Below are positions 46,528 to 55,635 of a DNA stretch of 64,000 nt, piece after piece. Position numbers and translations under genes: made by a program. This DNA comes from an uncultured Eubacteriaceae bacterium (GTDB lineage Bacteria; Bacillota; Clostridia; Lachnospirales; CAG-274). The number at the start of each line of letters is the position of its first letter. The first letter of the stretch is position 1. The stretch covers positions 163,585 through 227,584 of the forward strand of contig CAMTZM010000001.1 of NCBI GenBank assembly GCA_947086655.1, in the 5' to 3' direction. The notes beneath the pieces were generated by a model, which made no database searches, was not told the DNA's origin, and was given only the letters and a program-made list of their open reading frames with translations.

Positions 46528-46998
46528 CTATAAAATAGCAAATTTTTCACCGGCAAATTGTTTTATATAACCATAATACATAGCTCCAAATACAGGAGTT
46601 TTATTTATGTAAATAAGCTTGTCATTTTTTAAATCTGCTATTACAGGCAATTCAAAAGCAGAAAACTTTTTTCGTGGTGATTTTAATACAAAGTCAACTG
46701 CATCTTGTTTTATGTTAAGTCCTGCAAGAACATTTACGCTTACAATACCGTTTTGTATTCCACGAGGAAGCCCTTTATAGTGTTTTAAAGCATAATTCAT
46801 ACATTGCTGCGAATATGAGCTTATATCGCTTAAATTTATAGTTTCTTTAAATGATAAAAAAGAAAATTGTTTTAATTTTACAAAAAGCCATTCGGCTCTA
46901 AAATGTTCCTCATAATAACAATATGCGTTTAACTCCTCGGCAAGAATTCTATTTTGAAGTCTTTTAGAAACATTTTCAGTATAAACATTAAAGTCCAA
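46528..46998 (-). CDS. Hypothetical protein, TTG start
   Basis: A protein of about 156 residues with no domain that I recognise. It has an aromatic-rich first half (NAYCYYEEHFRAEWLFVKL) and a mixed second half ending in GAMYYGYIKQFAGEKFAIL. It has no signal peptide or membrane helix. TTG 46998 is placed by GGGAGG 7 bp upstream; no ATG is suitable. It lies upstream of the uxa operon on the same strand, 86 bp away, so a link to uronate metabolism is possible but unsupported. Confidence 0.7.
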   Translation of the reverse strand: MDFNVYTENVSKRLQNRILAEELNAYCYYEEHFRAEWLFVKLKQFSFLSFKETINLSDISSYSQQCMNYALKHYKGLPRGIQNGIVSVNVLAGLNIKQDAVDFVLKSPRKKFSAFELPVIADLKNDKLIYINKTPVFGAMYYGYIKQFAGEKFAIL

Positions 46999-47169
46999 TA
47001 TAAAACCTCCCAACTAAAAAAATATTAAATATCATTTATATTATATCACAGTAAAATAATGTTTGTCGAACATTTAATGAATAATTTGGAATTTTAATAA
47101 TATAATTGAATATGTGTTAAAAGGCAGATACTGAAAATTAATGTTTTTAAACAAACGAGGAGGTTAATT

Positions 47170-49470
47170 ATGAGACGTTTATTTATTATTTTAATTTTTT
47201 TTGTTGTTTTTATGACAGGATGTGACGCTGACAGAAACGAGGGACAGATTATACATAATGAGAAAACAAATGCAAAGGTTGGAAATATTGGAGCAGATAT
47301 ACCGGTTACAAGGGCTATGGCGGCGAAAATGACTGCTCTTGCGTTTAAGCAAAAAGATGAAATAGAGCTTATGGAAAGAAAAATCAGTTTTGATGACTGT
47401 GATGTATCAATGTGGTATGATAAGTATGTCAATTGTGTGTGTTCTTTGGGGATAATGAGCGGAGTTGATGAATTGAATTTTAAAGCTGAAGATTATCTTA
47501 CAATATTACAGGCACAATATCTTATTGACAAAATAAATCCTGATAACAAAATTAAAATTAATATCAATGATGAAAATAAGGACAAGCCTATTTCTTATGA
47601 ACTTTGGACAGAAATTTTTAAAAAAGTTTCTGATGGACTTGGAAATACAGGCATTTTTGAGAATAATGCAGTTGTTTTGGGAATACATGAAACAAATGAT
47701 ATAATACCGGAATGTTTTATGATTACAGATAAAGGAATAAAAGGATGTGAAGGTGAAAATCTTTCTAAATATAACGACTGTCGTATAAAATTTCTTGAGA
47801 AAAAAGGTGAGATTGTTTCCGTAATTAGTGTTGAGGACATAACTCCTTCCATACTAAACGCTTATGTTACGGCAAAAAATGATACTGATATAACTATATT
47901 TTCAGGAGGGGCTGAAAGGACTTTTTTAATAAATGGACAAGGAGACACTTTAAATATTGGAGATATATGCGATATACGCATTAAAGATTCAACGGCTGCC
48001 GAAGTTAATAAATATGAGGATAAAAAAGAAGGAAAGGTATTGTCTATTGGAAATAATTTTATAGAAATTGAGGGTTATGGCAATTTAATGCTTGATACTG
48101 ATACTGCTTTTTATATTATAAAAAATGATATTGTTTTTTCGGCTTCAAATAAAGATGTTATTGCAGGCTGTAATGCTAAAGCTGTTGTGGACGGAAATAA
48201 TGTTAAAGCGGTTATAGTTTCCGAGTTTAAAATACCTAAAAATATAAGAGTGGCTTTAAGTACAACAGGATATAAAAGTTTAGTTCATACAGGGGTTACA
48301 GTTAGGGGAAAGTCTGATTTTACCGTATATACAGGCAAAAACGAGATAAAACTTAAAAAAGGTGAAAATTTTTTAGTAAATAAAAATCAAAACGCTGATT
48401 TATTTGGCAGCCAACGTGTTATAATTAAATCTGACGATTCAAAAAGCCCTCTTGAAATAACAAGTTTTTCAAGAGGTGAGGGAATTATAGCGTCATATAT
48501 AGGCTCTATTGAAATATCAAAAAACGAAAAAGGCTATTATATTGTAAATGAATTGCCTTTTAACGATTATATATGCGGGGTTATATCAAGCAAAGATATT
48601 AATCAAATAAAAGGGCAAAAGGGAAATATGTGGGCTGTTATATTAAGAAATAAAGCTTATTTTGATTGTATTTCAAATAAGTTTGGTTATGCCGGAGCAA
48701 ATTGCGATGATTTTTCATGTGGAGTTTATTCGGGAGTAGCTGAAAATGAAGACGCAAGAAAAAGCGTAAATGATACGGAAAATATGTTTTTAACATTTGA
48801 TGAGAAAATAGTTTCTTTGAATTATTTTTTACAGTCCGCCGGAACAACGGCAGATTTTGAAGATGTATGGCCTGATAATGAAAGAAAATATATGTCTCAT
48901 ATTTTATTAAGTGATAATGAAAATTATTTAGACTTGTCAGACGAAAAAAAAGCATATGAGTTTTTTAAATCTTCTGATATTGAATGTGTAGAAAAAGGAA
49001 GTCAGTGGTATAGATGGAATTATAGTATAACAGGAGAGGAAATTAAGAATAATATAATTAAAGCTTTGTCAGAAGGACTTATTAAAAGACCATATTATGA
49101 AACAGAAGGAAATGTTGATGGAAATTTAAAAAGTGTTGACGTAATAAAAAGAGGAAAAGGAGGTAATATAACTATATTAAAGATTACAATGGATAATGGA
49201 TATATTGTAGTTGAAGGTTATGAGAATATAAAGCATATATTTAAAAATAATAAAGGTGTCTATGCTCCAAGCCTGTTTTTTGTATTTGACACAATATCAC
49301 TTACAGAGGGCGGAGTAAAAGAATTAAAGCTTTATGGAGGAGGATACGGACATGGTGCTGGATTAAGTATAAATGGAGCATATAAAATGATTGATAACGG
49401 TATGGATTATAAAGACGTTTTAAAAAAGTTTTATACAAATGTTGAAATTAATAAATTAACAGATGATTAA
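47170..49470 (+). CDS. SpoIID/LytB-domain lipoprotein with degenerate catalytic site
   Basis: A 766-residue protein. The N-terminus (MRRLFIILIFFVVFMTGCDA) is a lipobox signal with lipidation at Cys18. Residues about 40-120 resemble SLH repeats. Beta-rich regions follow and a SpoIID domain spans about 385-755 (NELPFNDYICGVISSKDI, and the terminal GGYGHGAGLSINGAYKMIDN). Where SpoIID has its catalytic glutamate (VAAEMP-like motif), this protein reads VISSKD with Lys475. It may bind glycan strands without cleaving. GAGGAGG SD. Confidence 0.82.
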   Translation: MRRLFIILIFFVVFMTGCDADRNEGQIIHNEKTNAKVGNIGADIPVTRAMAAKMTALAFKQKDEIELMERKISFDDCDVSMWYDKYVNCVCSLGIMSGVDELNFKAEDYLTILQAQYLIDKINPDNKIKININDENKDKPISYELWTEIFKKVSDGLGNTGIFENNAVVLGIHETNDIIPECFMITDKGIKGCEGENLSKYNDCRIKFLEKKGEIVSVISVEDITPSILNAYVTAKNDTDITIFSGGAERTFLINGQGDTLNIGDICDIRIKDSTAAEVNKYEDKKEGKVLSIGNNFIEIEGYGNLMLDTDTAFYIIKNDIVFSASNKDVIAGCNAKAVVDGNNVKAVIVSEFKIPKNIRVALSTTGYKSLVHTGVTVRGKSDFTVYTGKNEIKLKKGENFLVNKNQNADLFGSQRVIIKSDDSKSPLEITSFSRGEGIIASYIGSIEISKNEKGYYIVNELPFNDYICGVISSKDINQIKGQKGNMWAVILRNKAYFDCISNKFGYAGANCDDFSCGVYSGVAENEDARKSVNDTENMFLTFDEKIVSLNYFLQSAGTTADFEDVWPDNERKYMSHILLSDNENYLDLSDEKKAYEFFKSSDIECVEKGSQWYRWNYSITGEEIKNNIIKALSEGLIKRPYYETEGNVDGNLKSVDVIKRGKGGNITILKITMDNGYIVVEGYENIKHIFKNNKGVYAPSLFFVFDTISLTEGGVKELKLYGGGYGHGAGLSINGAYKMIDNGMDYKDVLKKFYTNVEINKLTDD

Positions 49471-49496
49471 TAAAAAAGCGTCGGAAAGGGGTACAA

Positions 49497-50945
49497 ATGA
49501 TTAATGTAAAGGTTTACAAAGGAAATGAAGTTTATGACATAAAAGGAAACAAAGGGGAAATTTTGGTTGAAGTGCTAAAAAGAAACGGTATTAATGTACC
49601 AATGCTGTGCGGAGGCAGGGGACGCTGTAAAAAATGCGCTGTAACTAATTTGCATGGGGAAAAAATAATATCATGTCAGTATATTTTAAGCGAAAATATT
49701 GAAATAAGAGTTGATGAATACGGACAATATAAAATACTAACAGATTTTAAATCATCAGATAATATAGTAGGAAAAGGAAAAGGATATGCTGTTATAATTG
49801 ATATAGGTACAACGTCATTGTGTTTTATGCTTATATCTCTTGAAAATGGAAAGGCTGTTAATACAATAAGCTGTATAAATTCACAAAATATATATGGGGC
49901 TGATGTTTTAACAAGGATTTCAAGTTATAATGAAGGAAAAGGATATGAAATTACTCAAACGATAAAAAATGATATTATTCGTGGCATAAAAAATGTATCT
50001 GAAAATGTTGAAAAATCAGATATAAAAAAAGTTATAGCTGCTGGCAATACTCCTATGGTTTATTTTTTAATGGGATATGACTGTAAGCCTTTAGGAGTTT
50101 ATCCGTTTAATGCTAATGTTAAAAAAAATATTGTTGCAAATTATAAAACTCTTTTAAATGATACAAGCTTTGACTGTGATTTTATTATTTGTTCTTGTAT
50201 TTCCGCTTTTATAGGAGGAGACGCTTTATGCGGCGGAATATATAAGGATATTGATAAAAACGAAAACAGTATTTTAATTGATTTAGGAACTAACGGAGAA
50301 ATAATTTTAAATGCAAATGGAGAGATTTATGCCGCATCAGCCGCAGCCGGACCTGCGTTTGAGGGAGGCAATATATCAAGTGGCATAGGAAGCGTAGAAG
50401 GGGCTGTATATGATGTATACTATACTGATAAATACAATTATAAAACAATAAATGATGTAAAACCTGTGGGAATATGCGGTACCGGACTTATTTCAGCTAT
50501 AAGTTGTGCTGTTAATAATAAAGATATAGACAATACGGGACTTTTAAGAAAAGAAATTTTTGAAAAAGGATTAAGTATATGCGAAAATATTGTAATTACT
50601 CAAAATGATATACGTCAATTTCAGCTTGCTAAAGCGGCTGTAAGGGCAGCAATAGAGTGTTTGATAAAAGCAGGCAAAATATCTGTTTCTGATATAAAAA
50701 ATGTTTATATAGGAGGAGGTTTTGGTTTTAACGCTAATATTGAGAGTATGTTTACAACTGGAATTTTTCCGAAAGAGTTTAAAGGAAAAACTGAATTTTG
50801 CGGAAATACATGTTTAGGGGGACTTCAAAAACTTGTTTTTTCTGATATAAATAAAACGGAGCATTTTGCAAAAAATGTTAAACTTGTGGAACTTGCTAAA
50901 AATGACGAGTTTAACAGCATGTTTATTGAGTATATGGGGTTGTGA
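49497..50945 (+). CDS. ASKHA-domain protein with N-terminal 2Fe-2S ferredoxin (RACo-like)
   Basis: A 482-residue protein. An N-terminal ferredoxin domain has cysteines at 38, 44, 47 and 60 (CGGRGRCKKC plus SCQY). The C-terminal ASKHA ATPase-like region has IIDIGTTSLCFMLISLE, LIDLGTNGEIILNANGE, AAAGPAFEGGNISSG and IGGGFGFNANIESMF. This is the layout of reductive activators of corrinoid proteins, but no corrinoid or methyltransferase gene is near, so the partner is unknown. GAAAGGGG SD. It lies between a SpoIID-like gene and dpsA. Confidence 0.88.
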   Translation: MINVKVYKGNEVYDIKGNKGEILVEVLKRNGINVPMLCGGRGRCKKCAVTNLHGEKIISCQYILSENIEIRVDEYGQYKILTDFKSSDNIVGKGKGYAVIIDIGTTSLCFMLISLENGKAVNTISCINSQNIYGADVLTRISSYNEGKGYEITQTIKNDIIRGIKNVSENVEKSDIKKVIAAGNTPMVYFLMGYDCKPLGVYPFNANVKKNIVANYKTLLNDTSFDCDFIICSCISAFIGGDALCGGIYKDIDKNENSILIDLGTNGEIILNANGEIYAASAAAGPAFEGGNISSGIGSVEGAVYDVYYTDKYNYKTINDVKPVGICGTGLISAISCAVNNKDIDNTGLLRKEIFEKGLSICENIVITQNDIRQFQLAKAAVRAAIECLIKAGKISVSDIKNVYIGGGFGFNANIESMFTTGIFPKEFKGKTEFCGNTCLGGLQKLVFSDINKTEHFAKNVKLVELAKNDEFNSMFIEYMGL

Positions 50946-50979
50946 CGGCGCATACAATTTAATATGGGAGGTTGATTGT

Positions 50980-51843
50980 GTGAGCCGTATTAAATTTGGT
51001 ATATTGGGAGGAGATTACAGGTATAAAATTTTGTATGATATGCTTTTAAATGATGGATATTCTGTAAAAGTATATTGCAACAAAGATATTAATGCCTGTG
51101 TAAATACAGTAGATGAGCTTCTTGATTCTACCGACATGATTATAGGACCTATTCCTTCTACAAAGGATAATGAAAGAATTTTTATTACAGATTGTCAGGA
51201 TATAAAAATAGATAATTTTATAGAAAAAATGTACAGAAATGATGTGAAAGTATTTGCTGCTGGAGTTATAGGAAAAAAAATACTTGAAGAAGCTGTTAAA
51301 TATAATATTAAAACTTTTGATTTTTTTGAGAGCGAGTCTGTTGCTGTTAAAAATGCCATTCCTACTGCTGAAGGAGCTATACAAACGGCAATGGAGGAAA
51401 GTGACAGAACCCTTTTTGGAAGCAAAGCCTTAGTTTTAGGATATGGAAGATGCGGTAAAATACTTTCGAATATTTTAAAAGGAATAGGCGTTGATGTCTC
51501 AGTTACATACAGAAAAGACAGCGATGCCGCTTATATAAATTCATATGGATATAAAGGCATAAATTTATATGAGATTAAAAGCTTTGTATCTGATTTTGAT
51601 TTTATATTTAACACAATTCCGGCAATGATTATTGACAAAGAAATAATAAAAAGAATAAATAAAAACTGTGTTGTAATTGATTTGGCACAAGCGCCGGGCG
51701 GAGTTGATTTTAATTTTGCAAGAGATGTAAATGTAAAAGCTTTATATTGTCCGGGACTTCCGGGAAGGGTTGCGCCTTATACAGCAGCTAAAATAATTAA
51801 AGAAGAAGTTGTAAATATTGGTTTGTCAAGTTTTGGAAAATAG
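50980..51843 (+). CDS. dpsA: Dipicolinate synthase subunit A
   Basis: A 287-residue DpsA (SpoVFA). The NAD-binding Rossmann motif is LVLGYGRCGKILSNILKG, with an N-terminal ILGGDYRYK and late DLAQAPGGVDFNFA and PGLPGRVAPYTAAKII motifs. With subunit B it oxidises dihydrodipicolinate to dipicolinic acid of the spore core. GTG 50980 is chosen by GGGAGGTT. The usual partner dpsB does not follow; a terminator and a MITE-like element do. Confidence 0.92.
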   Translation: MSRIKFGILGGDYRYKILYDMLLNDGYSVKVYCNKDINACVNTVDELLDSTDMIIGPIPSTKDNERIFITDCQDIKIDNFIEKMYRNDVKVFAAGVIGKKILEEAVKYNIKTFDFFESESVAVKNAIPTAEGAIQTAMEESDRTLFGSKALVLGYGRCGKILSNILKGIGVDVSVTYRKDSDAAYINSYGYKGINLYEIKSFVSDFDFIFNTIPAMIIDKEIIKRINKNCVVIDLAQAPGGVDFNFARDVNVKALYCPGLPGRVAPYTAAKIIKEEVVNIGLSSFGK

Positions 51844-51892
51844 AAAAAGCATGAGCAAATATGTTTTATATATTTGTTCATGCCTTTTTTTT
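51844..51892 (+). terminator. Terminator after dpsA
   Basis: AGCATGAGCAAATAT pairs with ATATTTGTTCATGC, with one mismatch, followed by eight Ts. It starts directly after the dpsA stop codon. Confidence 0.9.
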
Positions 51893-51909
51893 ATTTTTTA
51901 AATGTGCTG

Positions 51910-52076
51910 TTTAAGGAAACACCACATAATTCAATGAAAAGGATTTGAGATGATATTTTTCTATTCAAGGAAAAAGCCTGCAAACATAGTCGGAGCCTAT
52001 GTTAAGGGGTTTTGACGATGAAGAGGGAAATATCAGCCAAAGCCATAAAATATTAATTGTGCGGTGTTTCCTTAAA
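51910..52076. mobile_element. MITE-like inverted-repeat element at the 3' end of nadA
   Basis: A 167-bp non-coding element with exact 14-bp terminal inverted repeats TTTAAGGAAACACC (51910-51923) and GGTGTTTCCTTAAA (52063-52076). Similarity between the halves continues inward (CACAATT-type, TGATATTT, AACATAG), so it can fold as a near full-length hairpin. It has no open frame. The right end overlaps the last codons of nadA: the TAA stop (52072-52074) lies within the terminal repeat. The parent transposon family is not identified. Confidence 0.82.
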
Positions 52077-53097
52077 GTTTAAGCATTGTTTCAAGGGCTT
52101 TTTTCGCATTTTCTCTAATTTTTTCATCTACATTAACAATTCTTTCTGATTTTCCATTTAATATATCATCAAGAGTTGATAAAAGACTTTTTTCATTTGT
52201 TAAATTCATATCTTTGCATTGACTTATTTCGTCTAAAAGTATTATTTTTTTATCTGTATATGTGTTTTTTAATCTTTCAACTAAATTCTTTTCTGTTCCT
52301 ATTGCCCATTTAGTTCCCGGCTCAGAAGATTTTATGGCATTTATTATGTATTGTGTAGAGCCGTTCATATCGGAAAGTTCTAATGTCTCATGAGTGCATT
52401 CAGGATGTACTATAATTTTTATGTCTTTATTTTCAGAACGTACTTTTTTTACTGTTTCAGGCAATATATTATGATGAGCGTGGCAATATCCTTTCCATAG
52501 TATTATTTTTATATCTTCTGGTTTTCCGTCAAATTCTATTTCTTCTTTTAAAGGATTGTATAAAGCCATTTTTTCTAATGGTATACCTAAACTGTAAGCT
52601 GTATTTCTTCCTAAATTTTGGTCAGGAAGAAATAAAATTCTTTCTTTTTTCTCAAACCCATAACTTACTACCCTTTTTGCATTTGAACTTGTTACACATG
52701 TTCCTCCGTGTTCTCCGCAGAAACTTTTTATTTCAGCTTTTGAATTTATATATGTTATAGGCATTATTGTATCGTCGAATAAATCTATTAATTTTTTCCA
52801 TGCCTTTTCTGTTTGGGGTAAATCTGCCATATCTGCCATAGGGCATCCGGCGTTTACATCAGGCATATATACTAACTGTTCAGGAGTTGTAAGTATGTCT
52901 GCTGTTTCAGCCATAAAATGTACGCCGCAGAAAATAATATATTTTGATTGCCTGTTTTTTGCTGCTGCCTGTGCAAGTATTAAAGAATCTCCTACTTCGT
53001 CGGCATATTGAACTATTTCATCTGATTGATAATGATGAGCAAGTATAAGCAAACTGCTTCCAAGTTCTCTTTTTATTTGTTTGATTTTTTTGTTCAT
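52072..53097 (-). CDS. nadA: Quinolinate synthase A
   Basis: A 341-residue NadA. It has ILAHHYQSDEIVQYADEVGD, CGVHFMAETADILTTPEQ, NAGCPMADM, TCVTSSNA, PDQNLGRN, HPECTHETLELSD and GTEKNLVERL, containing the three cysteines for the [4Fe-4S] cluster. It condenses iminoaspartate with dihydroxyacetone phosphate. It overlaps nadC by four bases. Its last residues and stop are formed by the inserted MITE-like element, so the original C-terminus may have differed slightly. Confidence 0.97.
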   Translation of the reverse strand: MNKKIKQIKRELGSSLLILAHHYQSDEIVQYADEVGDSLILAQAAAKNRQSKYIIFCGVHFMAETADILTTPEQLVYMPDVNAGCPMADMADLPQTEKAWKKLIDLFDDTIMPITYINSKAEIKSFCGEHGGTCVTSSNAKRVVSYGFEKKERILFLPDQNLGRNTAYSLGIPLEKMALYNPLKEEIEFDGKPEDIKIILWKGYCHAHHNILPETVKKVRSENKDIKIIVHPECTHETLELSDMNGSTQYIINAIKSSEPGTKWAIGTEKNLVERLKNTYTDKKIILLDEISQCKDMNLTNEKSLLSTLDDILNGKSERIVNVDEKIRENAKKALETMLKL

Positions 53098-53939
53098 ATT
53101 TTATTGCCCTCCATACTGTTAAAACTTATGTCCATAGGCATAGCAGAATGAATTACAGCACCCATAGATATATAGTTTACGTTTGTGCCTTTAAATGAAG
53201 AAATATTATTTAAGTTTATTCCTCCGGATGCTTCCGTAACAATATGTTTTGGAACAAGCTTAACAAGTTCTTTTATTTCTTCAGGCGTTCTGTTGTCAAA
53301 CATTATTATATCTGCTCCGGCACGAACAGCCTCTTTTACCTGTTCGGCATTTTCTGTCTCAACTTCTATTTTTATCATATGCCCTGTTTGACTTCTGACT
53401 TTTTTTACGGCGTTTTCTATTCCGCCGGCAAATGCTATATGGTTATCTTTAAGCATTACGCCGTCAAAAAGACCAAATCGGTGATTAAAACCTCCGCCGC
53501 ACGTTACTGCATATTTTTCAAACATTCTTAATCCCGGAAGGGTTTTTCTTGTATCACATATTCTTATTGAATTATCGTCAAGAAGTTTTACGGCATATGA
53601 TGTTGCAGTAGCTATACCGCTCATATGCTGCATTAAGTTTAATATAACTCTTTCGCAGGTTAAAAGAGCTGTTACAGAACCTTTTACTTTTGCGATTATA
53701 TCACCTTTTTTTACTTCGCTTTTATCTTTTTTTATTATTTCAGAATCTACATTTTTGCCGTAAGCCTCATATGTTAATGATATAATATCAGTTCCGGATA
53801 TTATGCCGTCTGTTTTTGCTGTAAATACGCCTTCTCCTATTTTATCATCTTCAAATATTGTATTTGCCGAAAAGTCGTTTACTCCTATATCCTCTATTAA
53901 AAAAGACTCAATTAATTTTTTCGCTTTTAATCTATTCAA
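53094..53939 (-). CDS. nadC: Quinolinate phosphoribosyltransferase (nicotinate-nucleotide pyrophosphorylase)
   Basis: A 281-residue NadC. It has LIESFLIEDIGVNDFSANTI, the active-site ERVILNLMQHMSGIAT, DTRKTLPGLRMFEKYAV and GGGFNHRFGLFDGVMLKDNH, with IEVETENAEQVKEAV. It converts quinolinate and PRPP to nicotinate mononucleotide. It is the middle gene of nadB-nadC-nadA, with three bases to nadB and an overlap with nadA. Confidence 0.97.
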   Translation of the reverse strand: MNRLKAKKLIESFLIEDIGVNDFSANTIFEDDKIGEGVFTAKTDGIISGTDIISLTYEAYGKNVDSEIIKKDKSEVKKGDIIAKVKGSVTALLTCERVILNLMQHMSGIATATSYAVKLLDDNSIRICDTRKTLPGLRMFEKYAVTCGGGFNHRFGLFDGVMLKDNHIAFAGGIENAVKKVRSQTGHMIKIEVETENAEQVKEAVRAGADIIMFDNRTPEEIKELVKLVPKHIVTEASGGINLNNISSFKGTNVNYISMGAVIHSAMPMDISFNSMEGNKI

Positions 53940-53942
53940 AAT

Positions 53943-55427
53943 TTAATCCTCCGTTATATAATGTGCACCTATGCTTTTATCACGCTTTAATGCTGCTTCT
54001 GCTATAAGATAGCCGGCTGTAAGCATGTTATATATCTCAATTTCTTTATTTGATGCTTTTGTTATATCTATTTTATCAAATGGCATTGACTGTTTGTCCT
54101 TTGGCATATAATGTTTAAACCAGTCAATTATTTCAGCTATTTTATTTTTATGGCGGACAATTCCTATAAAATCCATCATTTTGTCTTGTATTTCGTTTTT
54201 GGAAGGAAGTTCGCCTAAAATGATGTTTGAAATTGCATCCTCAAAATGTTCAGATTTCATGCTGCTTTCAAGAAGTTTATCAGCAAGAAGATTTCCAAAT
54301 ACAATACCTTCCAAAAGAGAGTTGCTTGCAAGTCTGTTAGCGCCATGTACCCCCGTACATGCAACTTCGCCTACGGCAAAAAGATTTTTAATATTAGTTT
54401 CACCATAAGGGGTGGCTTTTACACCGCCCATATGAAAATGTGCCCCAGGACGTACAGGTATTAAATTTTTAGATAAATCAATTCCGTTTGACTCACATAT
54501 TTCAGTTACAGACGGAAAACGATTTCTAAAATTTTTGACATTTGAAATATCAAGATAAATATCATCTCCTCTAAGAAAATAATCGTAAACAACTCTTGAT
54601 ACAACATCACGCGGAGCCAAATCTTTCATTGGGTGTTTGCCTTCCATTATAGGTTTATGGTCTTTTGTAACCAAAATACCTCCGTCACCTCTTACAGCCT
54701 CTGAAATAAGCCCCATTGTCTTGCCTTTTATATTTAGCATTGTTGGGTGAAACTGTACAAACTCAAGATTTTCAAGTTCACAGCCAGCTCTGTACGCCAT
54801 GGCAAGACCGTCTCCGGTAATTGTTATATCGTTTGAAGTACATGGATAAAGCTGCCCTATGCCGCCAGTAGCAAGTATAGTTACGTTAGATTCATAATAA
54901 TTTATGATTTTGTCGTCTCCTCTTGTTATTACGCCGCTGCATATGCCGTTTTTTACCCTTAAATCAAGTGCCATTTGATTTTCTATTAATGTTATATTTT
55001 CATTGAGATTTTTTAAAAGCTGTTCAATGACTAAAAGCCCGGTACGGTCTCCTCCGGCGTGGATAATCCTTGCAAGATGATGTGCTCCTTCTTTTCCAAA
55101 AAGAAGATGTCCTTGACTGTCTGTATCAAATTTCATTCCGCCGTCTATAAATTCTTTTATAATTTCAGGAGCTTTTGAAACTAAAGTCATTACTGCGTCT
55201 TTATCATTTATATAACAGCCGGCTTCAATTGTGTCTTCATAGTGCAGTTTATAATTATCGTTTTTTGAAAGTGCAACAGAAATTCCGCCTTGAGCAAGAC
55301 TTGAATTACTAAGTTTTCTTTGCCCTTTTGTAATAACCGTAACTTTTCTGCCGTTTTTACAAAGTTTTCCTGCAACGCTTAAAGCGCCTATGCCGGAACC
55401 GATTATAACAATATCAGTTTTTATCAT
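53943..55427 (-). CDS. nadB: L-aspartate oxidase
   Basis: A 494-residue flavoprotein. It has the N-terminal FAD motif IVIIGSGIGALSVAG, SSLAQGGISVALS, HHLARIIHAGGDRTG, RPGAHFHMGGVK and GANRLASNSLLEGIVFG. It oxidises aspartate to iminoaspartate; in an anaerobe fumarate is a likely acceptor. The SD is GGAGG. No NiaR operator was recognised in the leader (55428-55635), which is AT-rich with a weak AAGC/GCTT stem. Confidence 0.96.
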   Translation of the reverse strand: MIKTDIVIIGSGIGALSVAGKLCKNGRKVTVITKGQRKLSNSSLAQGGISVALSKNDNYKLHYEDTIEAGCYINDKDAVMTLVSKAPEIIKEFIDGGMKFDTDSQGHLLFGKEGAHHLARIIHAGGDRTGLLVIEQLLKNLNENITLIENQMALDLRVKNGICSGVITRGDDKIINYYESNVTILATGGIGQLYPCTSNDITITGDGLAMAYRAGCELENLEFVQFHPTMLNIKGKTMGLISEAVRGDGGILVTKDHKPIMEGKHPMKDLAPRDVVSRVVYDYFLRGDDIYLDISNVKNFRNRFPSVTEICESNGIDLSKNLIPVRPGAHFHMGGVKATPYGETNIKNLFAVGEVACTGVHGANRLASNSLLEGIVFGNLLADKLLESSMKSEHFEDAISNIILGELPSKNEIQDKMMDFIGIVRHKNKIAEIIDWFKHYMPKDKQSMPFDKIDITKASNKEIEIYNMLTAGYLIAEAALKRDKSIGAHYITED

Positions 55428-55635
55428 AAATTTTTTTCCTCCAAAAAGTTTTTTCGCCTTGCTTTAAAAAAGCTTATTTTGAGCAAATCCCAAAGGCTGT
55501 TGAAACTTTAATTTAATAGAAACAGAAAAATAATTTTTATTTTTCTATATTTTTATTAATGTTTATTCTTAATATATATATTGACATAAATTTGATATAA
55601 ATTCAACCAGTAATTTTTTTGAAAGGAAAGATTAT

